Translations under genes and position numbers: made by a program
NCBI RefSeq assembly: GCF_028583425.1
Contig: NC_072796.1
Span: 125,523,464 to 125,587,463 of the forward strand
DNA: 64,000 nucleotides
Origin: Eublepharis macularius
Lineage: Eukaryota > Chordata > Lepidosauria > Squamata > Eublepharidae
Direction: 5' to 3'
In this document: one piece after another, positions 23,201 to 37,000 of the stretch
Position numbering within the stretch: the stretch's first letter is position 1
How the letters are laid out: each line of letters starts with the position of its first letter
Notes under the pieces: generated by a model
Database searches by the model: none
Seen by the model: only the letters and a program-made list of their open reading frames with translations
Told to the model about the DNA's origin: nothing

Positions 23201-26200
23201 TGTAGCTAGGGTGGGGTAGGAATAAGAGTGTTACACTCAGACCTGGGACACACAGGTTCAAATCCCCACTCTGCCATAGCAACTTGCTGAATGACTTTGG
23301 GCCAGTCACACTCTCTCTGCCTAACCTACCTCCCCAGGTGGTGGTGGTTGTGAGGATAGAGTGGGAAAAGGAGAGAATGTTGTCAGCCACTTTGGGTCCA
23401 CATTAGGGTATAAATGAAGTACATAAGTAAACCCGGCCAAACCTGTGGTGTAGATAAGTACCAAAAAGAAGCTAATTTTCATTCAATAAAGAATATAGCC
23501 CACAGCTGAATAAATGAAAATTAGCTTCTTTTTGGTACTTATCTACACCACAGGTTTGGCCGGGTTTACTTATGTACTTCATTTATACCCTAATGTGGAC
23601 CCAAAGTGGCTGACAACATTCTCTCCTTTTCCCACTCTATCCTCACAACCACCACCACCTGGGGAGGTAGGTTAGGCAGAGAGAGTGTGACTGGCCCAAA
23701 GTCATTCAGCAAGTTGCTATGGCAGAGTGGGGATTTGAACCTGTGTGTCCCAGGTCTGAGTGTAACACTCTTATTCCTACCCCACCCTAGCTACACTACA
23801 CTGTGCCGTTTTAATAGTTATTCCCTCCAACCAAGAAAACCTGGTAACTGTAGTTCTCTGGGGAAGGGAATATGGATTCCTAATAGAATTCCTGACATTG
23901 TTACCAAACTAAAATACCCATGGTTATTTTGGAGGAATTCATAGCAGCATAACCAGAGGATTTAACTTTGATACAATCTATTACCATCCTTCAGTTCTAA
24001 TCTATCTGAGCCAATTGTGAGGTAATTCTTGGCAGTTTCATCCTGCTTATCAGAAGGAGTAAAACGAACAGGGCAGAGTTGGCACCGCTGTCCTCATACA
24101 ACACAGACGTCATCTGTTACTGCTTTTGTTTGTGTGAAAGCACCAACTCCACCCCTTGTTGTTTCCTCTCAAGACCCTTTACACTTGAGTTTGGGAGCCA
24201 ACTTTGCACTCCTGCATAAGCCTAGGTCTTATGCAGGTCTGAAGTGAGAATTTCTGACTTGGAAACTTGTGTCTGTGTACCTCATGGGATTTAAAATACA
24301 AAAAAAAAATCCTATGCACAGAAAGGCAGCATGTTAAGAAAACCAGCATATTAAGAAGGGTTCTATCTCAGCCTTCTCCCTGATGCTAATTTTCTGTGTA
24401 CAGACATTGTTTTTATAGAGGAGTCATTTTATTACACAAGAGTCCCAGTAAACTATCAAAAAGAGTCCAGTAGCACCTTTAAGACTAGCCAATTTTATTG
24501 TAGTATAAGCTTTCGAGAATCACAGTTCTCTTCCTCAGATGCATGGAGGGCCAACAGAAACTGGTCAAATATAGAGAAGGAGAGGGGAGGGGGGAGGAGA
24601 GGGGAGATGCAAACAACTCCTTTGATTTGGAGATGCAAACAGATCCTTTTGATGCGGGGATCAGTTTGCTACTGTAAAGGTTCAAAGGAGTTTGCCGTGT
24701 TAGTCTGTAGTAGCAAAAGCAAAAAGAGTCCAGCTACCAACCAATTCCACTGCAGCACAAGCCCTCGAAAACCACAGCCCTCCCCGCCAGATGCATCTGA
24801 CAAAGATGCATCTGATGAAGAGAGCTGTGGTTCTCAGAAGCGTATGCTACAATAAAGTTGGTTAGTCTTAAAGGTGCTACTGGACTCTTTACTATTTTGC
24901 AACTACAGACTAACATGGCTAACTCCTCTGGACGAGTGAAGTGTGAAAGGGTGCAGTCAAAACATAGGCTTAGCACCTCAGTATTGTTGCTTGAGTAAAC
25001 ATGTATACATTACCAAGAGAGCGGAATGGGAAGGGACAGCTCTCAATCACCAGAAAGGGAAGAGTAAAAGCGACCTCTAACCTCCAAGCTGGACAGACAT
25101 TTTTAATGTACGTAAATTAAACTCAGTGCTGGCCAGTCCTGTGTAAAAGACACTAGAAGAGCCAAACAATCACAATCTTAAGTCAGTAAGAATTAAATGT
25201 GATGACTGAGATCGTTCTCTCAGCAGTCACATTCTTCTTCTTCCTAATCCCTTTCAAATACCAAAGAAACAAATACTCTGGATGGATTGGAAGAACAAGT
25301 TAGTTTTCATTTCTTTGACAGAGCTTTGAATTTTTTTTTTTAACTGAAACGGTCACTGAACTGCATTACTTGGTTAATATATCCAACCCAACCCCCCACT
25401 GTCCTTTCAAGTCGATTTCCTGGCTGCTCCAAAACATGATTCACTGCTTCAGATATGGCAGAAACACTTGGGCTGTTTACTGTAAGTGGCCAAGTGCGTT
25501 TAATACAGGTCATCTATCTCCTCCCCTCCCCGCTCCTTTCCCCCTCAAGTCTCAACTGTTTTAAGCTGAGGTCCGGCCCCTCCTTGAAGGGCAACAGCAA
25601 AAGGGACTTTTTAGAGCCAAGGGACATTAAAAGATGCTGTACTCCAGATGTGTAAACCAGCCCCTAACAAAAAAGGACGTCCGCCATGCTGAGACAACAG
25701 ACTTCTAACTCTTCCCTCTTCCCTAGTGCAATTTTCCTGACTGAAAATGCCCTTCTCCCTGCAGTTTCATTAAGCTCCAGGAAGGGCAGGGCAGTACCAG
25801 ACCTTAGCTGGGGGTGGGGAATTTTTAATTGTGGAAATTGCACACGCCCCCATTTCCATGACCCTTGGTCCATATCCCCCTCTTCCTGCCAGGGCTCACA
25901 GCTGCTTTTTACAGGCAAAAAACAGACCTGGATTTCAAGTTACAAAACTCCAACATCTCGTGGGGTCCTAGGGCACAACTAGAACTGACAGTGCACCTGG
26001 GTCAATCCTGATCAGGTCCCCAGCACAGCTGAGATCAGATACTCTTGGCTGTTTTCACACGTCTTACTTGCCGCCGGAACATCGTGCAAAACACCCAGAA
26101 GACAACGTCTTCTCACGCGAAATCACACCATCCAGGAGTTTCGTGCAAAATCGCATCTTCCTGGTGCAATTTCACGCAAGAAGACACTGTCTTCCGAGTG

Positions 26201-29200
26201 TTTTGCATGATGTTCCGGCGGCAGGTAAGACATGTGAAAACCCTTGTCTCCCCCCACCCACACCTTTTCAAATGCTGAAACAGCTCGGGGGGGAAGTAGT
26301 GCCAAAAGATGGACTCCATATCTGATGCACATTTAATTGTGGGGGGAGGGATTGAATAATTTATTTAGAAATAGAAAAGATTTAGCAATGGAAAGTGCAT
26401 AGAAAAGCTTATACAAACAATACGTACAGTTAATTTGAGACTTATAAAAACGTATACAAATAACAAATCTAAAATTAGTTTATAACTTAAACAGGCACTA
26501 CATTTTAAAATGAGCTAAACTGATAAAGGTTAAGATATAAGAATTTTAGTAAAAGTTTTTGATATGCACCAATGGTTCCTGATTTGGTGAGTGATATGTA
26601 TGCAAAAACCTGCTTGTGTGTGTAGATCTCCTTAGCAGGTCACAAAACCATGGCGAATCCAAACGGCCTGAATTCTTTTTCTCTGTTTGCTCTCAATACA
26701 AAGTTTGGGAATGCTCAAACAGTCCCACCCACGCATTTGAGAGGGAGATGGACCACAAGCCACTTGACAAAACGGTATCTTTTTGGGCTCCGGAGATAAA
26801 GAACAGGAGTCTTACTTACCCTGGTGATCTGGATACTGTTCAGCTGCTGCTGCCAATGAAGTATTGTCTCCATTCTGTGCACCCACATATTGATGTTTCC
26901 AACCAGAACTGACTTGCCAACACTTTGGACCAGGGTACAAAGGGATGTATAAAGAGTCTGCAGCAGTTCCTTTATTAACCTGATATTCTGCTGATCTTCC
27001 AGGACTGTTAATGGGAGAAAGAAGGGGGGGGAAGTAGGGATAAGCAAAAACAAAGAACCGTAAACAAATCAGAATTCCTTATCAGTAAAGAGTGGACGGG
27101 GAAGCCATGTCGGCTGCTCACCATTGGCTTCCAGGGTCCCCCAAGAGGTGTGAGACACTGAATCCTTTTCACAACACAAAAGATCGGATAGATCCCACCC
27201 ACTCCTACATCAGAGAAGCTTTAGGTAGAGATCTAGAGAAAGTCAGTGGCTCTTAAATCCCAAGCAAATAGAACTGAAATTACACTTCACTGATTTATCA
27301 ATGGGACATAAAAGCAATTCATTCTCTAGATTGCGGCATCCTGACTTAGGGCAAGGAATTGAGCGCCAAGTGTGAAGATTCATACCCGGACCCCAAAGAC
27401 ATAGCAAACCTTTGTCTGGGCTGTGCCACTCTGAGCTACTACTGGAAGCTCCTTGGATACTACAGATCAGAAAGAATACACGGTTCTGGACATAGCTGAG
27501 TGGTAGAGCATATGCTTTGTATGCAAAAGGTCCAGGTTTTTGGCATTTCCAGTTATAAGGTCAGGTAGTAGGTAGCGGGACAGACCTTTGCCTGAGACCC
27601 TACAGAACTGCTGCCAGTCTGAGTAGACAATACTGATCTTGATGGACCAAGGGTCTGACTCAATATAAAGCAGCTTAGTGTAAATACTTAAATGAGGAGT
27701 GGTAGAGAGTGCCCTCAAGTCATAGCTGACTTATGGCGACCCCTGGTGGGATTTTCATGGCAAGAGAATAACAGAGGTGGTTTGCCATTGCCTGCTTTTG
27801 CAGCCCTGCTCTTTGCTGGAGGTCTCCCATCCAATTACTAACCAAGGCCGATCCTGCTTAGCTTCTGAGATCTGGCGAGATCAGGCTCACCTGGACTATC
27901 CAGGTCACAGAAATACTTAAACAAACTTTTTTAAAAAGCTATTTCACACAAAAAAGCTAGACCTCGAGAAGAGGGCCTTAGCTTTGCCCAACATGCTCAT
28001 TTTGTCTGTGTAGGAATTATTTTGTATGGAAGTCCATCCACTCATGTGAACAGCCTGATCCTTTTTCAGTTGTATTTTTGATTTATTGTTCCCTTTTTAA
28101 AAATCATTCCCTTCCTCCAGGGAGCACAGGATGTTCTTCTCTCCACTGAAACCTCACAACGACTAGGTTCCCTGAGCCCTATTAAAGTGAATTCAATCAG
28201 ACTTCCAAACAAGCTTCTGTAGAGCATGGAACCCTGAAATTAATGAAATTTACTTCTAAGTAAAACATGCCTTGATCTGGGCTGTTCCTTACCGAGTGCT
28301 AACCCCTAGGTTTTGCAGCATTTTGGAGTTTAGGGGTTTTTTTTTTACCTTTCTGAACTACTTTTCCCAAGATGTTCATATAGTTTTTCTGGGCGATTCC
28401 GCTCAGTGATGTGAGCTGGGACTTTGCTATCAGTTCCAACAGCTGTGGATAAAAATAAAGACATTCAGCTTTAGAGTACAAAGATACTTTTCTAATCTCG
28501 TCACATGACGCACAGTAAAACAGTTCAGACGTTTGTTTGTTGATGGACTCTTTTTTTTTTTAAGATAGGCAGAAGAGTCAGAAAGTGAAGGCAGACGCAG
28601 GAGCTTAAGTGATACCAATCTATCTGACTTTTCCCATAGGTTTAATTGCTAAGCCAAGCCATTAAAAGTGACAGTGGAGAAAACCAGACTGCTGCCATCT
28701 AATCTTTGCTGTGAGCGGAAACATCATGAAGAGGTGCAGTTGGGGAGCTGCTAGACCCCAGTTCCTATGTGATCATTGCAAAACATGACACCAAACAGAG
28801 TCTTTCAACTAGTACCCAGAAAATTGCTCTGCTCAAGATCACGCCATAGTTGAGAAGCCAATCAGGGTTTGCAAACGATGGTCTGAACTTCCAAACATAC
28901 CTGCAAACCATGCTTTAGAACCATCTATCTGTTTTCGTTTTCGCCTGCTTAGTATTCTGCCCTCCCAGACAGATCAACAGCCACAACTATGGTTTGTCTA
29001 TTGAGATACCACATCAAAGCATGGTTAGAACAAAACCTGGCTTGGTTTGTGCTAACCATGGTTTCTTGGTCTGGCTTGCCAGCTGACTGCAAATCATGGT
29101 TAGTCAATTCAGACATCATGCAGAACAGCTAAGCTTCTTTAGAGGTTTGCCCACAATGTCTGAATTGAGCCACGGGAACAAGAAGCAGACAGAGTTTGGG

Positions 29201-30982
29201 CTTCAGCTGTTGCCGTCTGGGTCCTGAGTATAAGAGATGTTCATTCTCAAAGCATTGGGAGATATGCTGCTGCAGTGTAAATCTTTTGGGGTGCAATCTA
29301 TGAAGAGTTACATCAGTCTAAGCTAATTGATTTTAGAGCTTAGACTGACATAACTCTGCATGAAAATGAAATTCTGCCCTCAAGTCACAGCTGACTTATG
29401 GTGACCCCCCCCCGGGTGGGGTTTTCGAGGCAAAAGGCTAACAGATGTGGTTTGCGATTGCCTGCCTCTGCAACCTTGGTCTTCACTGGAGGTCTCCCAT
29501 CCAATTACTAACCAAAGCCAACCCTGCTTAGCTTTTGAGATCTAACAAGATCAGTCTTTCCTGGGCTATCCAGACTGTACTATTAATTTTGTAATAAAGT
29601 CTTGCATTTTATCCTACGTTTGGCTCCCTTTCCAACTGATGAAAAGATGCCTCTCTACCTAATAATAGGCAAAGCTTATAAGTAACTGGGTCTTCTGAAA
29701 TTTCCAGAAACAGGAGTTGCTTAACACCTTTTATTTAGGATCAACCAAGCTATCATACGATGTATACTGTTTGGGTAGGACCTGATAAAAGGTATTATAC
29801 AACTTCTGTCTCTGGTGTTTTATCCAACATTTAATGGCTTGGTTCTAGGGTTCCCAACCTCCAAGTGGGTCTTAGAGACCTCCCAGAATTACAATTGATC
29901 TCCAGGAATTCCCCAACTCGGAGATGGCAACCCTGATTGGATCCCATTGAGGATTTCCATGAATGGGGAGGGGAATTTTCAGATTCCCCACTCCTGCTGC
30001 AGAACTCTCGACTCTCTAGCACTGGGAAAAGTGCAGAAAGGGGCACTTTTCATCTTATTTGGGCGGGGGGCGAGGGAAGATGCATTCCAATTTAGACAAA
30101 TATTGATCACTGTATGGAAGAAGAGATCATATTACCCTAAAAGGGATGAAAGGGTTGAGGACAGAGCTTCACAGAGGGGACAGAGCCTCATGTGAGTTGT
30201 GCTGAATTTCAGTTCATTTAACATTTTATCATCAAGTTGCATACAATACACTTTACTTAGATATGCATAAATTCATCCACATGGGCCATCAGCTCCTACG
30301 CGTACAATCAGACAGCCAGTCGAATAATCCTACACTTTTTGAGATATCCTATACATGGTAACAGGCTGATATTATTATTATATCACAAATGGCAAGATCT
30401 TGGCTGTGACAGCTAAATGGAACCTCCATGTACAGAGGAAGTGTGCCTTTAAGCACCAGAAGCTGGGAACAACCAACAGGAGAAAGCCATGACATTTCAC
30501 TGCTAGTTGAGCTCTGACAAGCATCTGGTTGTCTGCTGTTGGTCAGACCAAGATCAGAAATTCGTAGCAAAAAATGTTAAGTCCTGGCTGTGCTGCTTTG
30601 CCCTGTTAAAATAACAATAGGCATTTCTTTTACACATAAGCACAGAGCACATGGGAAGAAGAGGAAAGGTAGAAGCAGGGGAGAGAGAAAGGGGGACTGT
30701 TTTAACCACTTGTCCAATTTACTCAGCAATGTCACCACCATGTGACTGTCACCTCAAGACAGCAGCATAGCCTAGGGCAACTGATCCATTCTTCTGTTTA
30801 TCTTCCCAGCTAACTTGGGATGTCAACAGATGGCTCTTCTACCATGGGCATTCTATTAATACCTCACACACCACATGACTGGCATCAACTAAGGGTGACG
30901 GGAGTACATGCTAATTTGCCAAACTGTCTAATACCAGCTAATCTGGTTTATTTTTATGACTCAACATTTTGGAGGAATTAAG

Positions 30983-31015
<33 letters not shown>

Positions 31016-34000
31016 AATGCATTTTTCAAATAGTCTAGGCTTCCAGCCTAACCAATCTTCTTTGCACACTAGTCAAGGGAGATTACACACAGAGAAGTTT
31101 TTAGCTGCGCAACCACACAGGGAATAGTTGAAATAGTATGATCACATGAGGACTGCACCATACACCGTGGAATCAGTTCTAAGTATTTTTTTTAAGTGAA
31201 GATTGGAGAGAGAAATAATGCTTTATTTATTTTAGAAAGCTGTAGACTGGCTTTCTTCATGATTTATTTATTATGTCTGTTTTTGTCCCGCCTTTCCCCC
31301 AAGGTGCTCAAGGCAGTGTTCATCATTCTCCCTTCTTCCATTTTCTTCTCACAGCTACCACCCTGTGAGGTAGGTTGGGCCGAGAGAAGTCGCCCAAAGT
31401 CACAAAACAAGCTCCCATGGCAGTGTGAGGATTCGAACCTGGGTCTCCCAGATCCTAGTACGGCACCCTATCCCCCACACTGGTTTACAAAATCTATCAA
31501 AAATACACCATTGGCAACATAGCCTCCAAACACACATCTAGTGGGTGGACCATGTCCTTTCCCAAATCCTCAAGGTCTCCCTGCTGTTGTTCCCCCCAAA
31601 CTATTAATTCAAAAATATTACAGCAAGAAGTATGAACACAAAAATCTAGCATAAGAGGAGTTCTCTCAACAAGCGTTCTCTCACCTGAGCCTAGGCAAAG
31701 GTGGAAATATTCTGCTAATGGGGCAGGGAGGTTGGTTTTTAGCATGGTTTTAATGTGTTTTATATCTGTTTTTAATGATAGCGCTCAGGAGAAATATAAA
31801 TATTTTAAATTAATACTTGTTTGCTTGCACTAAAAACTTCATCACTCCGCTGGGACGGCAGCCCACCCTGCTGTGCCAGTCATACGCACCGTAATGCTAT
31901 CCCCCTGGAATTGAGATCTTTGGATTTCCTAACATCATAAACCAGTTCTGCCTTTTGTATTGGCGGTGAGAGCGAGTCATCCCAGCAAAACATTGCTTCC
32001 AGCATATCACATGGCACATTCTTGCAGAGCAAGGATTGTGTAGCTGTCATCTGCCTGGACTGGACGGACACCTCAGAAAGCAAGCAGGGGTGTCTGATAA
32101 GTGGACAACTGGGATGGAAGGCAGGGAAAGATCTGCTCAGGCTTGCAAATTCAAGAAGTGATGGCCCACTCCACTCGCTGAGCAGGTTGCTCTTCTCTCT
32201 TGTTTAACAGAGGACAGGGCGGCTGCCTGTCGTCTCTCACATAGCAGAATACATAAGAGAAGAAGCAGTGCATAGCAGCTACCCTAACATCTTTTGTCCT
32301 TCCACCTCAGGGGTTTACTAATTTTTACTCTGACATGCCTCATTGTTGCTTCTTGCAATGCTTTTATGGTTTCTGCTGTCTCAAGAGCTGCTCTGAGATT
32401 ATTGACTGGATAAAGCAGGATATACAGGTTATTAAATAAACCGGTTTGTTGATGAAGCTGTATGTGTTTTGTCTGGGTTCTGGATGTGCTACTCAACGCA
32501 AGTTTGAACCGACAGCTGGCCCAGCTTCCGAAAGTTCAGTTTTTTAAAAAGCAAGTCTCCAGCCAGAGAGAGGAAACAAAACGGGCTTGTCGTATTATAC
32601 CCTATTGTTTTGTTGAAAAACAAGCCTGCTCCCATCTTCCGTTGCTCTCTGAACAGTGAGGGCAATCATAGCTGTGACTAGACTTGCCATTTGCCCGTTG
32701 GCAGCAGGCAACTCCCCAATCCCTCCCTCAATAATCTAAGGAGAGAAAAAACAGGGGGGGCAGGGTTGATGGCGACACTCTAGGAATTTCTCCTGGTCTC
32801 TACAGTCTTCACCATAGAAACTGGGGGAAATTCCTAGAGCCTCACCCAGAAGTGACATCACTTCCTCCTGAAACTTCACCCCTCCAGGCACCACCCCTAA
32901 AATCTCCTAGCACAGAGCTGAAAACCCTAGCTGTGACTGGCATGCATGTATCATTCTACTTGAGCAAATCAAGTAAAAAGATATTTCCTCTGTTCCTTCC
33001 CCATTTTTTTTAAAATGGGAGTTGCCAGGATCAGACACAAAGCAATGGTAGACAATACAACTACGAATGCGCTTGATTTTCTCAACTAGCAAACCATTTG
33101 CATAAGGGCCTTACACATACTTCCCCTGGATCTGCATGAACCACATGTGCTTGCAAATTCCCCACTGAGCATGGGGGGGGGGGCTTTATTTGGATTGGGG
33201 TACACAAGAAGACGGGATTACAGTATCCTGCCTGTACCATTTCCCCGGCCTGAAACAGCCCCCTAGGGTGCTATTTATATTGCTGGGGCCTCCATGTGTA
33301 AACTTTCTGCAATGGAGCAAACAGCACCACATGGTGGGGGGGACAATGGAGGGGAGAATGACTGAGTACCCTCTCCTTGCATGCCAAAGAGCTGATTGGA
33401 ATTGTTACAGTATGCCTGAGAACTCAGAGCGGAACTACAAGTGACAAAAGGCACAGGTTGGACACTTGTCAGCTTCCCTCAAGTTTTGATGGGAAATGTA
33501 GGCATCCTGGTTTTACAGCTTGGCTCTCCATTACAGCTGCAAGACTAGGATGCCTACATTTCCCATCAGAACTTGAGGGAAGCTGACAAGTGTCCAACCT
33601 GTGCCTTTTGTCACTTGTAGTTCCGCTCTGGGTTCCCCATGGGGAAACTTGCAAGCGCAGGTCTGATGGAAAGTATTAGTGGCAGACCTGCTCCGATTTA
33701 TTTTATTTTAACAAAATGTATATCTCATCTTTCTGCCCTCAAAAGGGCCACCAAGGTCCAATGACCATGTATTATGTAGTTAGTCCCTAAAGCCACCTGC
33801 ATTGGGGGATTAAAATCACCTTACTCCCTGGCATTCCCTGCACTGGGACTGTGCTCAAATCCCTTATCCTATTAATTCATTTGGTTCTGGCAAAGTTATA
33901 TGAATTCATCAATTCATCAAGTATCAAAAAAACTTGGACCCTAGGATAAATGAGCCCACGGGTTTTTGAGGTATTTCTCCCTTCCCCCAAAACATGAAAA

Positions 34001-37000
34001 CTAGAAATTTACAAATTTGTGATGCATTTTGCATTTAATCTTTGTATCCTGATTTCCTTCTTTGCAACACCCCTTCCACCTTCTGATTAGGATATAAGTG
34101 CTCAGGGATCTCCATTCCTACTTTTATCTGATGAAGGGAGTTTAACTCTCAAAAGTTTACACCCTGGAAATCTCGTTGGTCCACACGGTACAACTGGATT
34201 CGAATCTTGCTCTTATTTTGACAAAGATTTTGTAATATGAAATCCCAACAGAATTGTGCTTGAGCTACTGGAGGTTAAGTTAGCCACCATACCCAAAGCC
34301 ACAACTGATTTCCTGTTAGCGCTCTCCCTATTCTATCCCTCCCCAGCTTATGCCAAAAGTGATTGTGAATTGTCAGGAGTCGGACTTTTAACGCAACTGA
34401 GGAAGCCAGTAGCATTGTGCCAAGCCCATGGCACGAGTTCAGATGGGCATTTGGCAATCAACAATTTGTCTCTCAGGTTCTTATAAAGATACTTCCTCAA
34501 AGTCTTCTAGGACCTAGTCCTGCTATCGATGTGGTATTTTATAAAGTGAGCTACTATTCACCAGAGACTTGGCTGATACAATCAATTTATTTAAAACATC
34601 GGGTTTTTATTTGAGTTACAGTGGTTCGATGGAAGACTTGTTTCCTTTTTGCCAAACCACCAGCTTGTTTGAATTAGAGTTCTGAATCTATAACTAGCGC
34701 TCTAGAGCGGAGATGCCAGGAAATAGAGGAATTGTTTGAAGAAAAACACAGTTATTAGTTCTTAAATGCTGTAACTTCTGCATGCCAGTAAAGGGGAATG
34801 TTTGGAAAAGACCTAAATTTAGAACCTGTCTACACACTGCAGAGAATGAAGTGGTTGGATTCTGGATGGGACCATTTCTAGACTGCAGGGGAGATTTTTT
34901 TTTTAATGATTTATCTCTCTTAAGAAGTTGCATTTAAGAAAGTAAAATAAATTTAGACATCAGGCCTCCTGTGCTGAGTTACTTACATGGAAGAAGATTT
35001 TAAGAAACATTTAGAATTATGAATTCTTCTCCCCACCTGCAATTGTATCGACACTTTCAAGAATTTTTCACCTCATTTTCCATAATGTATAGACTGGCTC
35101 ACTTTTTTACTTTTCCTGCTAATATCCTCGCGACTGGAGCTGAGCTACGTCTATTCTGTGTCAGTTTAAAAAAATTGTAATAATAATGCTTAATAATGCC
35201 ACGACTTGCATACGTTCATAAAAAGTTGGGTATTCCGCTTCTACTAATCGTGGGGGAAAGCAAAAGGCATTAAACCTCCCTTCCTCAGAAATCCCACACA
35301 GTTCATCGGGGCCATAAACAATTGCTGATTTCTCAAGGTTTGCTAAAACATACATGAGTGGATTGCAAAACCATGCAGCCGTTTAAGGGGTTTTTCAAAT
35401 ATATAATTTCTACTGGCTTTTTAACCCCATGAGGGAAAACTTGAGGTGAAAAAATGTATCAGGAATGAATGCCCAAGTGTTTCATTAAAATTCTGGGAGA
35501 CCCATCCAAAGTAGATTTTTGTGATTTGAGCATGTTGCACTTTTAATGCACACTTTCTCCCATTCCCTGTTGCCATTCCTCATGATTTTCCGTCTCTCAA
35601 AAAGCTAGTGGTGACCAATTCCAGATTTAAACAGCTGTACCATGGGACCTACTGAGAAGCAAGTTGTGGGCAAAATTATTTTGGGCCATTCTCAACTCCT
35701 CCTGCTTTTCCATCAACACAACTTTTAAAAAGCATGAGTCAGTAAAAACGGCTGCATTCTTCCATCCAATTTCAGGAACAAGAGTCTCCCAATTTAAAAT
35801 TTAAAAGCCAAAGTGTCATCCCGAGACATATCTTGCCAAGTCCCCAGGAAATGATTCAGGCCACAGACAACCAAAATTTCCTGCCCGATATATTGTGCAG
35901 TTCTTAACTATGGGAAATTTTGCTGACTTACACATGAAAAATATGCTCAGCGCTGTGCACAGATGCACATGGCGCTACCCATTTTGCTCATTTCTTGGAC
36001 AACCACCCACTTATCTCTTACATCCTGGATTCATTCCCATGACCTTAGGCCTGGCATTCCACCAGCCCAGTTCAATGAAGGGACAATAATAAAGACGTGC
36101 ACATAAGAAGAAGCTGTGTCTTTGTGACTTTGTGCCTGTCTCTTGCCTCCTTCAACATTCTGGTTTTTTACAGGACAGAAGACTGCAAGACAGGTTAGCA
36201 ATGGCTAGAGGCTCCCAGTGACATGTGCCAAGATTTCTGGAAACCACAATGCTACAGGAGCACCTAATAACAACCTCCTAAAGTGCAAATAGCTTCTGTT
36301 CACTAATTCTTCTCACTACACAGAACCAAATAATATTCAAAACTTTTGTACCAGAGAGTTACTCAAACTGCAGCTATACTACAACTTCACTTTCCGCCCC
36401 TCCCCACCCCACCTCAAAAATGTAGGCTTTGGTATATCTGAGGAATGATCTGGAGTCTGATTAAAGAGTGAATGAAGAGAGTTTATTCAGGAACTACAAC
36501 TCCGACAGACAGCTAAGAGAAACAGAACAGATACGAGCTGCCTCAGTAAACTGGGAGAGAGGGATTTCCGAGCAGAAGAAGGAAGCAGGAAGTAGCCTAT
36601 GAATGCCAATCTGGAGACATGCAAGAAGGACAGAACAGAGGAGGAAAGAAAGATCCCATCTTGGCATCTATCTAACTGTCAAATTTGCTGCTCCCTGCAG
36701 GTATTGTGTCTTCTGCCTTCTCTGCACACAAGACATTATATTTCCAACAAAAAAGAGGGCGATTTTAACAACAGAGTACTGGAGCACTACCCTGACCTGG
36801 ATAGCCCAGGTGATCCTGATCTTATCAGATCTCAGCAGCTAAGCAAGGTCGGCCTTGGTTAGTAATTGGGACACCTCCAAGAAAGACCAGGGTCGCAGAG
36901 GCAGGCAATGGCAAACCACCTCTGTTAGACTCTTGCCATGAAAACCGTGCCAGGGGTTGCCACAAGTCAGCGATGACTTGAGGGCACTCTCCACCACCAC

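Larger units (their letters stand above)
22878..26819 (-). other. FBXO32: FBXO32 intron 6
   Basis: It includes the 939-bp palindrome, a palindromic AGTCCAGTAGCACC-type repeat (24458-24925) and a foldback element (26051-26241). Nothing is recognised at 24930-26040 or 26250-26800. Confidence 0.75.
27005..28348 (-). other. FBXO32: FBXO32 intron 5
   Basis: Its centre is filled by two adjoining SINEs (27478-27680 and 27693-27910). Nothing is recognised in the rest. Confidence 0.7.

Noticed and set aside
23052-23944. Two identical 112-codon open frames on opposite strands
   Set aside because: They are the same SINE-containing arm of the palindrome read twice; no homology to a real protein is visible.
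27693-37000. 5S rRNA genes
   Set aside because: The 5S-like parts are fused to BovB-type tails and flanked by target duplications; they are SINEs.
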